Both the position numbers and the translations under genes were made by a program. DNA of 64,000 bases from the NCBI GenBank assembly GCA_964493765.1, contig CAZBPK010000146.1:4357-68356 (forward strand), in the 5' to 3' direction. Below, in pieces: positions 44,879-52,631 of the stretch. The stretch's first letter is position 1. Every line of letters begins with the position of its first letter. This DNA is from CALLMJ01 sp964493765. Its GTDB lineage: Bacteria > Bacteroidota > Bacteroidia > J057 > CALLMJ01. Under the pieces are notes generated by a model. The model was not told where the DNA came from. It worked only from the letters and a program-made list of their open reading frames with translations, and did no database searches.

Positions 44879-46333
44879 ATGCCAATGCAAAAAATATTTT
44901 TTCTGATTTTACTCAATTTTTGTGGTTTATTTTTACATGCAAAAAAAGAATTACAATTTTTTGTGGATTATTGCCGTTTTCAAAATATTGAAGGTAAACC
45001 CTATATAGAAATTTATGTTTCATTAGATCCTAATTCTTTGACTTTCAAAAAAAATGCTAATGGTTTTATGAATCAAACTCAAATTTTAGTTGCGATTTCC
45101 CCATCCAATGACCCTGATAAAATTATTTTAGCTGATAAATTTACCTTAACCACTGAAGTCAAAGATACAACTTTTGGAAACTCTATCATTTGGGATCAAA
45201 AAAGGTACAACCTCAATCCAAACCAATCTTACAGGGTGGAAGTTATTTTAAAAGATTTATCTCAAGATTCGGCTTCAAGTTATGGAGTAGCTAAAGAAGT
45301 TGAAATTAAAAAAGAATTATTTTCTGATGTTTTATTTCTTGAGAAAATTCAAAAATCTTCAGACCCCACTGACAAAAAATCTAGATACGGCTATCAAATT
45401 ATGCCCTTAATTACCAACTCTACTTTTTTTGATTCCGATACTTTAAAATTTTGGTTAGAAGTTTATCAAAAAGATAGTTTATTTTCTCTACCTTACTATT
45501 ACGAATATTACATTTTGCCAGCTAATCAAGAAGAAAAATTAAAAGAGACGGTAAAAGTAACGAAACCACAATCCGCTAAAAGCTTTGATGTTCTTACTGG
45601 TAAAATCCCTATAAAATCTTTACCTTCACAAACGTATTGGTTAGTTATTGAAATAAAAACTAACGAAGGAATTACCTTAGCAATTAAAAGACAAAAATTC
45701 TTTGTTTTTAGCAGTGAAGATTATTTGTCTAATACAGAACAAACCAATTTATACGAAGTTTTTTATGGTTATAAAGAAACTGAGCTAGATGAATTTTTAA
45801 AAACATTAGTTGTTATTGCAACACCAACAGAAGTAAGTTTTATTCAGTCTTTAAAGACCTTTGAAGAAAAGAAAAACTTTTTTGTTAATTTTTGGGCAAA
45901 AAGGGTAGAAGGTACTCAATCTCCTACAAGACCTTGGAAAGACCACCTTTCTCGTGTTCAATATGCAAATTCCAAGTTTAGTTCAAATATTCGTAAAGGT
46001 TATTTAACTGATAGAGGTAGAACTTTGTTATTGTATGGTCCTCCAAATGATATACAATCCTATACTCAAGATGGTGATAAGTACCCTTACGAAATATGGT
46101 TTTATAATAAATTAGGCAGGCAACAGGGAGTCATTTTTGTGTTTTTTGACCCTGACTTAATTTCTAATGAATATCCTTTATTGCATTCTAATAAAATCGG
46201 AGAGTTCAATAATAAAAGTTGGAGGAATGACTTGTTAAGAGGTAAAGCAGGTACTCTCGGCGCTGATGACCCAGAATTTAATAAAATTGAAAGAACAAAA
46301 TTTAGAGATACCCTTCCTTTGGATATGAGGTAA
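44879..46333 (+). CDS. Secreted GWxTD-domain protein
   Basis: A 484-residue exported protein from the ATG at 44879 (a TTG six bases earlier and an ATG at 44885 are alternatives). A signal peptide ends near LHAKK. Beta-rich domains occupy most of the length. The C-terminal GWxTD domain spans about 330-470: FWAKRVEGTQSPTRPWKDHL, the hallmark KGYLTDRGRTLLLYGPPND (Tyr replaces Trp), YEIWFYNKLGRQQGVIFVFF and NKSWRNDLLRG. I know such proteins mainly from Bacteroidota and Acidobacteria; the function is unknown. It is a single gene with its own promoter. Confidence 0.85.
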   Translation: MPMQKIFFLILLNFCGLFLHAKKELQFFVDYCRFQNIEGKPYIEIYVSLDPNSLTFKKNANGFMNQTQILVAISPSNDPDKIILADKFTLTTEVKDTTFGNSIIWDQKRYNLNPNQSYRVEVILKDLSQDSASSYGVAKEVEIKKELFSDVLFLEKIQKSSDPTDKKSRYGYQIMPLITNSTFFDSDTLKFWLEVYQKDSLFSLPYYYEYYILPANQEEKLKETVKVTKPQSAKSFDVLTGKIPIKSLPSQTYWLVIEIKTNEGITLAIKRQKFFVFSSEDYLSNTEQTNLYEVFYGYKETELDEFLKTLVVIATPTEVSFIQSLKTFEEKKNFFVNFWAKRVEGTQSPTRPWKDHLSRVQYANSKFSSNIRKGYLTDRGRTLLLYGPPNDIQSYTQDGDKYPYEIWFYNKLGRQQGVIFVFFDPDLISNEYPLLHSNKIGEFNNKSWRNDLLRGKAGTLGADDPEFNKIERTKFRDTLPLDMR

Positions 46334-46445
46334 AATAGTTCACAAATCTAGGATGTTGTAACAGTTTGCTCTATAATTTCTTACAGTTCATTCTTATTTT
46401 TTTACCATTTAAAGCAAAAATGTAACTTTTCAATCAATGACTACG

Positions 46446-46453
46446 TATATTTG
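46446..46453 (+). promoter_or_regulatory. -7 promoter element for the glycine-rich T9SS protein
   Basis: TATATTTG inside TACGTATATTTG. A degraded second copy (TACGTATATTTTAG) occurs 61 bp downstream. The leader to the ATG at 46538 is 84 nt. Confidence 0.55.
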
Positions 46454-46537
46454 CATAGTAATACAATCTACAAAATAAATAAATTTATGTTTTTACTTTT
46501 ACTTACGTATATTTTAGTAGTCTTAAATTTTTACAAA

Positions 46538-48379
46538 ATGAATAAATTTTTACTTTTACTTTACTTTTTTGCTTTTAGTTCATTACGGTTGCACGCTCAA
46601 ATCAATGCTTATGCCAGAGTTGTTAGTATCAGCGGAACAACTTTGACATTGGCTAATGTAAATGAAACTTACCATACCTTTAATGTAGGGGAGAAGGCTA
46701 TTATTATGCAAATGCAAGATAATGTTATTGGTACCAATACTGCAGACAATGCAAGTTTTGGAGATTTAGCGGCTATTGGCTCTGCAGGGCTGTATGAAGT
46801 AGTCACTATCACCAATAAATCTTTGCCTAATCTTGAAGTTTCCGCTTTGTCTAATACTTACAACACTTGTGCCAATTGTAGGGTTCAAATAGTGAGTTTT
46901 AGAAGATTAGGTAGTCCTAATTATACAACCACAGCTAATATTACTGCTTTGAATTGGGATGGTAATGTTGGTGGAATTATCGCTATGGAAGTGCTAGGTA
47001 CTTTAACCTTAAATCATAACATTTCTGCTGATGGTGCAGGTTTTAGAGGCGGGAATCGTTCTAATAATTATTATGATGGGTCATTTGGTTGTTATGCAAC
47101 TCCTTATAGAGTAAATAGCACTAACCATGCTTTCAAAGGCGAGGGGATTTATCGTAACACTTCTGCTACTTATAATAACGCAAGGGCAAAAATTATTAAT
47201 GGAGGGGGAGGTGGCAACCATATTAATGCAGGTGGTGGCGGCGGCGGTAATTTTACAGCAGGGGGAATAGGGGGACCAGGTTGGAATGGAACAGCGCCAG
47301 GTTGTCCTGTTGCTACGGGAGGATACGGCTATGGAGGGATTGCCTTGAGCCCTTATATTTCTGTAAATCGTTTATTTATGGGAGGCGGTGGCGGAGGCGG
47401 CCAAATGAATAACACCGTAGGAACGAATGGAGGAAATGGAGGAGGTATTATATTCCTTAAAGCCAATATGCTGGTTACTACTGGTGCCTGTGCCTCTCGT
47501 TCTATTACCGCTAATGGATTGAACGCCGTAAATTCTGGTAATGATGGAAGTGGGGGAGCAGGAGGTAGTATCGTTTTACAAGTAGAAAATTTTTCTTTAC
47601 TAGCTTCATGTCCTTTAATAGTAAGTGCTAATGGTGGGAACGGCGGAACAGTAGTTGCTAGCACACATGGTGCAGGAGGAGCAGGTGGGCAGGGTGCCAT
47701 TATGGCTTCTGTAGCTTCTCAACCTACAAACTCAACATTCCAAACTTTAAACGGGAACCCCGGATGTAATAACAATTCTTCCCCTTGCAATAGTTTCGCA
47801 GGAAGTGCATCAGGTAGCAACAATCAAGGAATTTTCTTTTTAGGATACGGAACTCCTTTGCCTGTTCATTCATGGAATTTTCAAGCTGAGTATATCACAG
47901 ACCTGAATAATATTATTTTATCATGGCAAAATGATGATATGAACTTTCAAGGTACTTTTCAAATTTTAAAATCTTATGATGGTTTAAGTTGGTCAGTGTT
48001 AAAGGATAACATATCCACTAATTCTCAGAATGCTATTGCTACTTATGAAAAAATAGACGACCAAGTTGCTCCTATCAATTATTATCAATTAGTATTCAAA
48101 GATTGGAATGGCAATATTACCCAATCTGAAGTAAAAATAGTGAAAATTCCTTCCCAATTAAAAATATTCCCTAATCCTTTCCAACAGGAAATCCATATAG
48201 AAGAAAATTTAGATTATAATCATATTGCTGTTTATAATGAACTAGGGCAAATGATTTACAACTGTGCCATAGAGCCATCTCATAAGATTATTACCGAAGA
48301 ATGGCATTCAGGGTTTTATTGGATTAAATTGTATCATACTAACGGTAACTATATTACTTTCAAGCTCTTTAAGAATTAA
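46538..48379 (+). CDS. Glycine-rich T9SS-sorted surface protein
   Basis: A 613-residue protein from the ATG at 46538, giving a clean signal peptide (MNKFLLLLYFFAF to RLHAQ). Longer in-frame starts at 46451 (inside the promoter) and 46487 are less likely. The middle (about 200-400) contains long glycine runs (NGGGGGNHINAGGGGGG, MGGGGGGGQMNN) in a repetitive beta region typical of Bacteroidota surface glycine-rich proteins. The last 75 residues are a type A T9SS sorting domain (LKIFPNPFQQEIHI to KLFKN). Its first eight residues match those of the protein at 21777 and are encoded by nearly identical DNA. A strong terminator follows. Confidence 0.9.
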   Translation: MNKFLLLLYFFAFSSLRLHAQINAYARVVSISGTTLTLANVNETYHTFNVGEKAIIMQMQDNVIGTNTADNASFGDLAAIGSAGLYEVVTITNKSLPNLEVSALSNTYNTCANCRVQIVSFRRLGSPNYTTTANITALNWDGNVGGIIAMEVLGTLTLNHNISADGAGFRGGNRSNNYYDGSFGCYATPYRVNSTNHAFKGEGIYRNTSATYNNARAKIINGGGGGNHINAGGGGGGNFTAGGIGGPGWNGTAPGCPVATGGYGYGGIALSPYISVNRLFMGGGGGGGQMNNTVGTNGGNGGGIIFLKANMLVTTGACASRSITANGLNAVNSGNDGSGGAGGSIVLQVENFSLLASCPLIVSANGGNGGTVVASTHGAGGAGGQGAIMASVASQPTNSTFQTLNGNPGCNNNSSPCNSFAGSASGSNNQGIFFLGYGTPLPVHSWNFQAEYITDLNNIILSWQNDDMNFQGTFQILKSYDGLSWSVLKDNISTNSQNAIATYEKIDDQVAPINYYQLVFKDWNGNITQSEVKIVKIPSQLKIFPNPFQQEIHIEENLDYNHIAVYNELGQMIYNCAIEPSHKIITEEWHSGFYWIKLYHTNGNYITFKLFKN

Positions 48380-48391
48380 AAGAAAGAAAGA

Positions 48392-48422
48392 AAGACTATC
48401 CATCTGAGGGTAGTCTTTTTTA
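48392..48422 (+). terminator. Hairpin terminator after the glycine-rich protein
   Basis: AAGACTATCC pairs with GGGTAGTCTT (one G-U) around a 6-base loop, followed by TTTTT. Confidence 0.85.
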
Positions 48423-48616
48423 TAGTGTTCGTTGCTACTGGATAAAAATAAGTGAGTTAATTGTTGAACTTTATTTTTGTACTCTTCATCTTCTTGGCTG
48501 AAAAATTCTATTTGAAAATCTTCGTTTAGAATTTCATTAATTTGTGAAATTAATATTTAATAATCATCAGGTTTGCTAACTTTAATACAATAAAGAATAG
48601 TGAGATAAGTGGTAAA
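48410..48616 (-). pseudogene. Probable gene relic of unknown family
   Basis: In this otherwise gene-free stretch (48380-48786) the minus strand has a coding-like frame of about 68 codons with one in-frame TAA at 48557-48559. Legible segments are LYCIKVSKPDDY before the stop and ILNEDFQIEFFSQEDEEYKN after it, with a natural acidic and basic mix unlike random AT-rich DNA. No start codon in context is seen, and the 3' end runs into the terminator. It looks like a decayed fragment of a small protein gene, not recognised. Confidence 0.3.
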
Positions 48617-48662
48617 GAATTACACTCTAATTTCCTTTGACTACTCATATTTTGCAACAAAT

Positions 48663-48696
48663 GCAGTGCCACTTGCTGCCCTTCGCATCTCTCACC
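48663..48696 (-). repeat. Truncated copy of the dispersed repeat
   Basis: GCAGTGCCACTTGCTGCCCT then TCGCATCTCTCACC matches one end of the family in reverse orientation; the rest of the element is missing. Confidence 0.7.
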
Positions 48697-48730
48697 ATTC
48701 ATAAGTTTTAATTCATACTATTCATTAAAA

Positions 48731-48760
48731 AAAAATACCGAAACAAATTTCGGTATTTTT
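48731..48760 (-). terminator. Hairpin terminator for the secreted paralogue ending at 48787, within a longer inverted repeat
   Basis: AAAAATACCGAAA and TTTCGGTATTTTT form a 13-bp perfect stem around CAAA. Outer arms 48715-48729 and 48763-48777 (ATACTATTCATTAAA and its complement) also pair perfectly, giving a hairpin of about 63 bp. Confidence 0.8.
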
Positions 48761-48786
48761 TATTTAATGAATAGTATATTCACTCA

Positions 48787-49224
48787 TTATTGTGCTTCAG
48801 GCATATTCGCATTACGAATACGTTCACTCATGCTTTCAATTTTTTGAATGGTTTCTTGCATAAACATAATTGCGTCCATAATATCTTTTTTATCAGAATA
48901 TGGAATAATGTTATACAAATTATCTTCTACTACCTTATTGAATTCTTTTTCTTTCTTTTTATAATTAGCCATATTTTTATCATTAATGGAATGTGAAGGA
49001 ATTCTTAAAGATTTTGTATCTTTAGGTTCAATCACACCAAAAGACATGTAAGGACTAATTCTAACAAGACGGTTGTATTTATTCAAATAAACTTTGGTAA
49101 GTTGAAGTTTATCCATTTTTTCTAAATCCCCTAAAACATAGGTCATGTCTGCAGTTTGGTTTTGTGCAAACATATTAGAAACTAATGCAATGAAAACAAA
49201 AATGGTTAAAAAGTATTTTTTCAT
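48787..49224 (-). CDS. Small secreted protein, paralogue A
   Basis: A 145-residue exported protein with a signal peptide (MKKYFLTIFVFIAL to MFAQ). It closely parallels the protein at 49350: YVLGDLEKMDKLQLTKVYLNK, then PYMSFG, LRIPSHSIND and IPYSDKKDIMDAIMFMQE. The mature part is alpha-helical at its end (MDAIMFMQETIQKIESMSERI) with no catalytic motif. No family recognised. The pair is on the same strand, but a hairpin separates the genes, so each may have its own transcript. Confidence 0.7.
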   Translation of the reverse strand: MKKYFLTIFVFIALVSNMFAQNQTADMTYVLGDLEKMDKLQLTKVYLNKYNRLVRISPYMSFGVIEPKDTKSLRIPSHSINDKNMANYKKKEKEFNKVVEDNLYNIIPYSDKKDIMDAIMFMQETIQKIESMSERIRNANMPEAQ

Positions 49225-49291
49225 ATCTTAATTATTTTTTCGTTATTGTAATTGGTTTAAAAAATTGAAAATAGATAATCAACTATAAAAA

Positions 49292-49311
49292 CCTCAACAT
49301 AAGAGTTGAGG
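49292..49311 (-). terminator. Hairpin terminator after secreted paralogue B
   Basis: CCTCAAC and GTTGAGG form a 7-bp stem around a 6-base loop, 39 bases past the stop at 49350; the following T run on the minus strand is short. Confidence 0.6.
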
Positions 49312-49349
49312 CTCTACAATCAACTAATCTAAAAACAGCTAAATGCAAA

Positions 49350-49799
49350 TTATTCCGTAGTATTTGCACCTTTTTTATATTGATTTTTAATTTTTTCACC
49401 CATAGACTCAATTTTATCAATCATTTCTTGCATGAAGATGATTGCATCCATGATGTCTTTTTTATCAGCATAAGGAATCAGATTACTTAAAGCAGCATCT
49501 GAATCTTGATTATAAGCTTCAATAGTTTTGCTATAACTATCCATAGCTTTTTCATTAATACTTGTAGCAGGTATTCTTAATTCCGAGGGATTTTTCGGTT
49601 GTAATTCCCCAAATGGAATATAAGGTGTAATGCTAGAAAGTTTGTTTAATTTTGCAACATAAATTTTTGTTAAATCGATTTTGTCTAATACTTCTAAATC
49701 TCCTAAAACATAATTTACATTAGCAGCATTTTTCATATCTTGTGCATAAGAAGCTAGATTGAAAAATAGAAATACTAAAAGAAAAATGTACTTACTCAT
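49350..49799 (-). CDS. Small secreted protein, paralogue B
   Basis: A 149-residue exported protein (signal peptide MSKYIFLLVFLFF to SYAQ). Shared blocks with paralogue A are VNYVLGDLEVLDKIDLTKIY, PYIPFGELQPK, LRIPATSINEK and IPYADKKDIMDAIIFMQE. The C-terminal helix (MIDKIESMGEKIKNQ) is amphipathic. The pair looks like a tandem duplication, with the DxxDAIxFMQ(E)xIxKIESM block most conserved. Function unknown; an envelope or periplasmic role is inferred from export. A promoter element lies at 49837-49844. Confidence 0.7.
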   Translation of the reverse strand: MSKYIFLLVFLFFNLASYAQDMKNAANVNYVLGDLEVLDKIDLTKIYVAKLNKLSSITPYIPFGELQPKNPSELRIPATSINEKAMDSYSKTIEAYNQDSDAALSNLIPYADKKDIMDAIIFMQEMIDKIESMGEKIKNQYKKGANTTE

Positions 49800-49836
49800 A
49801 TTTTTTTGTTCTATTTTTTTGTTTTTAGATTTACTG

Positions 49837-49844
49837 CAAAAATA
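49837..49844 (-). promoter_or_regulatory. -7 promoter element for secreted paralogue B
   Basis: TATTTTTG on the minus strand, 37 nt before the ATG at 49799. Confidence 0.45.
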
Positions 49845-49929
49845 TAGAGTTTTTCATTCAGTCATACACATTCCACAAAAAATTAATTCACATTTTATAT
49901 TTTTTTGTGGAAAACGGTATATCATTTGC

Positions 49930-49937
49930 TATATTTG
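49930..49937 (+). promoter_or_regulatory. -7 promoter element for the secreted coiled-coil protein
   Basis: TATATTTG, 22 nt before the ATG at 49960. A second near-match, CAATTTTG at 49948-49955, is followed by TATCATG. Confidence 0.5.
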
Positions 49938-49959
49938 CAATCATAATCAATTTTGTATC

Positions 49960-50634
49960 ATGAAAAATTTCGTTTCATTATTTTTTGTAATTATTTTATT
50001 TTCAAACTTTTTGAATGCTCAAAATTTAAAAGTTGAGGAAGTTGTAGAAAATATGAGCAAGGGTGCTCAAAAAGGTATGGCTATAGAAATTCCTGAAATT
50101 TCTGAAGACTTTTTATTAAAAGAATTCAAAGACTGGGTAGATAAATTTAAAGGTAAAACCAAAATGGATAAAAAAAATAGCGAAATTTTTTCTGATGATG
50201 CTTTTATTAAAGAAGTTTCTGCTAATACTTTTGACATTTATGGTAAAGTTTTCAATAAAGGAAAAAGCCAAAAGTTAGTAATGTTTATTGATTTAGGAGG
50301 TGCATTTTTGAATACTCAAATGCACGCTGATAAATATAAAATTATGGAAGGGCATTTATTAGAATTTGGTAAATCAGTGATTAAAAATGATTTAAAAAAT
50401 CGTTTAGATGAAGCAGAAGATGTTCTTAAAAAATTAGAAAAAGAGAAAAAAGATTTGGAACAAGACCAATCTAAAAGTTTAAAAAATATTGAAGAAGCGA
50501 AAAATACCATCAAAAAAGAAGAAGAAAACATAGAAGCCAACAAAAAGAAACAAGCAGAAAAAGATAAACAAATTGGAGAGCAAGCTAAAGTTGTTGAAGG
50601 TTTGAAAAATGAATATCAAAAAGTAAGAAAATAA
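49960..50634 (+). CDS. Secreted coiled-coil protein of unknown function
   Basis: A 224-residue protein from the ATG at 49960 (a frame reaching 49759 covers the promoter and the divergent gene). A signal peptide ends in LNAQ. Residues 25-140 form a compact domain (KGMAIEIPEISEDFLLKEFK, WVDKFKGKTK, FDIYGKVFNKGKSQKLVMFI), and residues 145-224 a highly charged Lys/Glu coiled coil. It is divergent from the paired small secreted proteins. No enzyme motif; a periplasmic structural or binding role is inferred only. Confidence 0.7.
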   Translation: MKNFVSLFFVIILFSNFLNAQNLKVEEVVENMSKGAQKGMAIEIPEISEDFLLKEFKDWVDKFKGKTKMDKKNSEIFSDDAFIKEVSANTFDIYGKVFNKGKSQKLVMFIDLGGAFLNTQMHADKYKIMEGHLLEFGKSVIKNDLKNRLDEAEDVLKKLEKEKKDLEQDQSKSLKNIEEAKNTIKKEEENIEANKKKQAEKDKQIGEQAKVVEGLKNEYQKVRK

Positions 50635-50646
50635 AAAAATGTAACG

Positions 50647-50654
50647 TATATTTG
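50647..50654 (+). promoter_or_regulatory. -7 promoter element for the DedA gene
   Basis: TATATTTG, 18 nt before the ATG at 50673; excludes the frame starting at 50652, which begins inside it. Confidence 0.6.
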
Positions 50655-50672
50655 CATTTTTATAGATTTTTC

Positions 50673-51338
50673 ATGAATTGGGAAACCATAGTGGAGTTTT
50701 TTAAAGAACTTACACACCCTCAAAGTATTATTCATTATGGCGGTTTAACCCTTTTGGTTTTAGTAGTTTTTGCAGAAACAGGTATCATGATTGGTTTTTT
50801 TTTACCTGGTGATTCTTTGTTATTTACTGCAGGCTTATTAACTGCAACAGGTATTTTAGATCATAGCATTATTACTGTTCTTTTAGCTGTATCTGCTGCA
50901 GCTATTCTTGGAGATAGTTTTGGATTTTATATTGGAAAAAAAATGGGTCAATCCCTTTTTAAAAAGAAAGAATCCTTACTATTTAAACCTGAATATGTAA
51001 TTTTAACGAAACAGTTTTATGATAAACATGGGGGCAAAGCCTTAGTTTTAGGAAGATTTTTACCCATTATTAGAACTTTTGCTCCTATTTTAGCAGGTGT
51101 TGTTAATTTGGAATATAGTAAATTTATTTTCTATAATGTAACAGGCGGTGTTTTGTGGGTCTTCTCTTTAATTTTGATTGGTTATTTTTTAGGCGTTTGG
51201 ATACCCGGAATAAAAGATTATTTAGAATACATCATTATTTTTATGATAATTGTAACAACGATTCCTGTTGTTAGAACTTTTCTGAAAGAACGTGAAGAAG
51301 CCAAAAAAAGAAAAGCTATTCAAGACGATGAAATGTAG
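50673..51338 (+). CDS. DedA-family inner-membrane protein
   Basis: A 221-residue polytopic membrane protein. DedA hallmarks are present: ETGIMIGFFLPGDSLLFTAG (membrane-entering glutamate and GD pair), AAAILGDSFGFYIGKKMG and GRFLPIIRTFAPILAGV, with the conserved arginines. The family takes part in lipid carrier (undecaprenyl phosphate) recycling or phospholipid flipping. The ATG at 50673 follows the promoter. The downstream dipeptidase gene starts inside its last codons, so they form an operon. Confidence 0.93.
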   Translation: MNWETIVEFFKELTHPQSIIHYGGLTLLVLVVFAETGIMIGFFLPGDSLLFTAGLLTATGILDHSIITVLLAVSAAAILGDSFGFYIGKKMGQSLFKKKESLLFKPEYVILTKQFYDKHGGKALVLGRFLPIIRTFAPILAGVVNLEYSKFIFYNVTGGVLWVFSLILIGYFLGVWIPGIKDYLEYIIIFMIIVTTIPVVRTFLKEREEAKKRKAIQDDEM

Positions 51339-52005
51339 AATATTTAAACTCTTTTTGCTTACTTTTATACTTTCTTCTTCATTTCACCAGCCTTATGTAG
51401 TTTCAACTGTTAGTGAATATAAAAAATTAATTCAAAAAGACCCTTCAAAATCTTTAATTGATTTAAAAAAGGTTTGTCCTTCTATTATTTTGGATATACG
51501 TTATGCAAGTTCTAATAATTTTTTAGGATTTCCAGTTTATAAATTAGCAAAAGCATACGCAAGATTTCCTATTGCTTTAGCTATAATTGATATACAAAAA
51601 GAACTAGAACCTCTTGGTCTTTCTTTAAAAATATTTGATGCCTACAGACCCTATTCTGTAACTAAAAAAATGTGGGAATTAACGAATGGTTCACCTTTTG
51701 TTGCGAATCCTGCTTATGGTTCAATTCACAATAGAGGTACTGCTTTAGACTTAACTTTAGTGAATTTAGAAGATTCTACGGAAGTGCCAATGCCTTCACA
51801 GTATGATGAATTTAATGTAAAAGCTTCCCATCAATACTATAACATCAATCGTTCTTATATCAATAACAGAAATTTATTGAAAAGAATCATGGAAAAACAT
51901 GGTTTTAAAGCTAATGAACATGAATGGTGGCATTACGATTTAAAAAACTATAAACAATATGAACTTTTGGATATTTCCTTTGAAGACCTAGAAAAACTGG
52001 AATAA
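51328..52005 (+). CDS. D-Ala-D-Ala dipeptidase (VanX/DdpX-like, peptidase M15D)
   Basis: A 225-residue exported protein (signal segment MKCRIFKLFLLTFILSSSF). The zinc ligands and general base appear in SIHNRGTALDLTL (His and Asp) and NEHEWWHYDL (Glu and His), and SLKIFDAYRPYSVTKKMW has the arginine typical of M15D enzymes. Such enzymes hydrolyse D-Ala-D-Ala; with an exported form, recycling of wall dipeptides is more likely than vancomycin resistance, and there is no van cluster here. The ATG at 51328 overlaps the dedA stop by 11 bp. Confidence 0.9.
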   Translation: MKCRIFKLFLLTFILSSSFHQPYVVSTVSEYKKLIQKDPSKSLIDLKKVCPSIILDIRYASSNNFLGFPVYKLAKAYARFPIALAIIDIQKELEPLGLSLKIFDAYRPYSVTKKMWELTNGSPFVANPAYGSIHNRGTALDLTLVNLEDSTEVPMPSQYDEFNVKASHQYYNINRSYINNRNLLKRIMEKHGFKANEHEWWHYDLKNYKQYELLDISFEDLEKLE

Positions 52006-52075
52006 ATAAAATTTTATCCTATTTTCCAAAATGAACCTTTATAACAAAATACTTGTAAACAAATAAATAAAATTG

Positions 52076-52083
52076 TATTTTTG
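52076..52083 (+). promoter_or_regulatory. -7 promoter element for the GbsR-like regulator
   Basis: TATTTTTG, 13 nt before the ATG at 52097; rules out the in-frame TTG or ATG at 52073. Confidence 0.55.
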
Positions 52084-52096
52084 CGTTTTGAAAAAA

Positions 52097-52624
52097 ATGA
52101 GTGTATCATTAGAGGATAACAAACAAAAATTTATTGAAGCTTGGGCGGATATGGCTACTCATTGGGGAATATCAAAAACTATGGCTCAAGTACATGCTTT
52201 ACTTTATTCCTCCGATGTTCCTTTAGATACTGATACTATCATGGAAAAATTGGATATCAGTAGAGGAAATGCGAATATGACTCTCCGTAATTTACTTTCT
52301 TGGGGGTTAATTAAAAAAGTTGATAAACCAGATTCTAGAAAAGATTTATTTGAAGCTGAAAAAGATGTTTGGAAAATTACAGCCAGCATAATTTTTGAAA
52401 GAAGCCAAAGAGAAATTAAGCCTATTCGTGAATCTATCGTAGAAATTTTAAGCAATATGGGGCGCCCTGAAACTTTCTCAGAAGAAGAAATGAAATTCTA
52501 CGAAAATATTAACAAACTCATTGAATTTTTAAATCTAGTAAACGATTTTTCTAGTAAAATATTACCTTTGCTCCATAAAAAGAACTTTGATAAAATTGAT
52601 GCGTTTATTAAGTTGTTAAAGTAA
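52097..52624 (+). CDS. GbsR/MarR-type transcriptional regulator
   Basis: A 175-residue DNA-binding protein. The winged helix-turn-helix lies at about 20-80 (MAQVHALLYSSDVPLDTDTI, then LDISRGNANMTLRNLLSWG as the recognition helix, and the wing VDKPDSRKDLFEA). The C-terminal helices serve dimerisation. GbsR-like proteins regulate osmoprotectant or other stress genes in several phyla; no such gene is adjacent. It heads a tight plus-strand run with the COQ7-like gene, tsaB and engB, starting from its own promoter. Confidence 0.82.
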   Translation: MSVSLEDNKQKFIEAWADMATHWGISKTMAQVHALLYSSDVPLDTDTIMEKLDISRGNANMTLRNLLSWGLIKKVDKPDSRKDLFEAEKDVWKITASIIFERSQREIKPIRESIVEILSNMGRPETFSEEEMKFYENINKLIEFLNLVNDFSSKILPLLHKKNFDKIDAFIKLLK

Positions 52625-52631
52625 AAATTCT

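Noticed and set aside
47353..47700. Proline-rich minus-strand frame (many PPPPP runs)
   Set aside because: It is the complement of glycine codons in the T9SS protein; proline runs opposite glycine runs are expected.
49759..49959. N-terminal extension of the coiled-coil protein
   Set aside because: It covers the divergent gene's start and two promoter elements; the signal peptide begins at 49960.
51328..52005. Vancomycin-resistance function for the VanX-type dipeptidase
   Set aside because: No vanH, vanA or regulator is nearby; it has a signal peptide and follows a DedA gene, fitting wall-peptide turnover.
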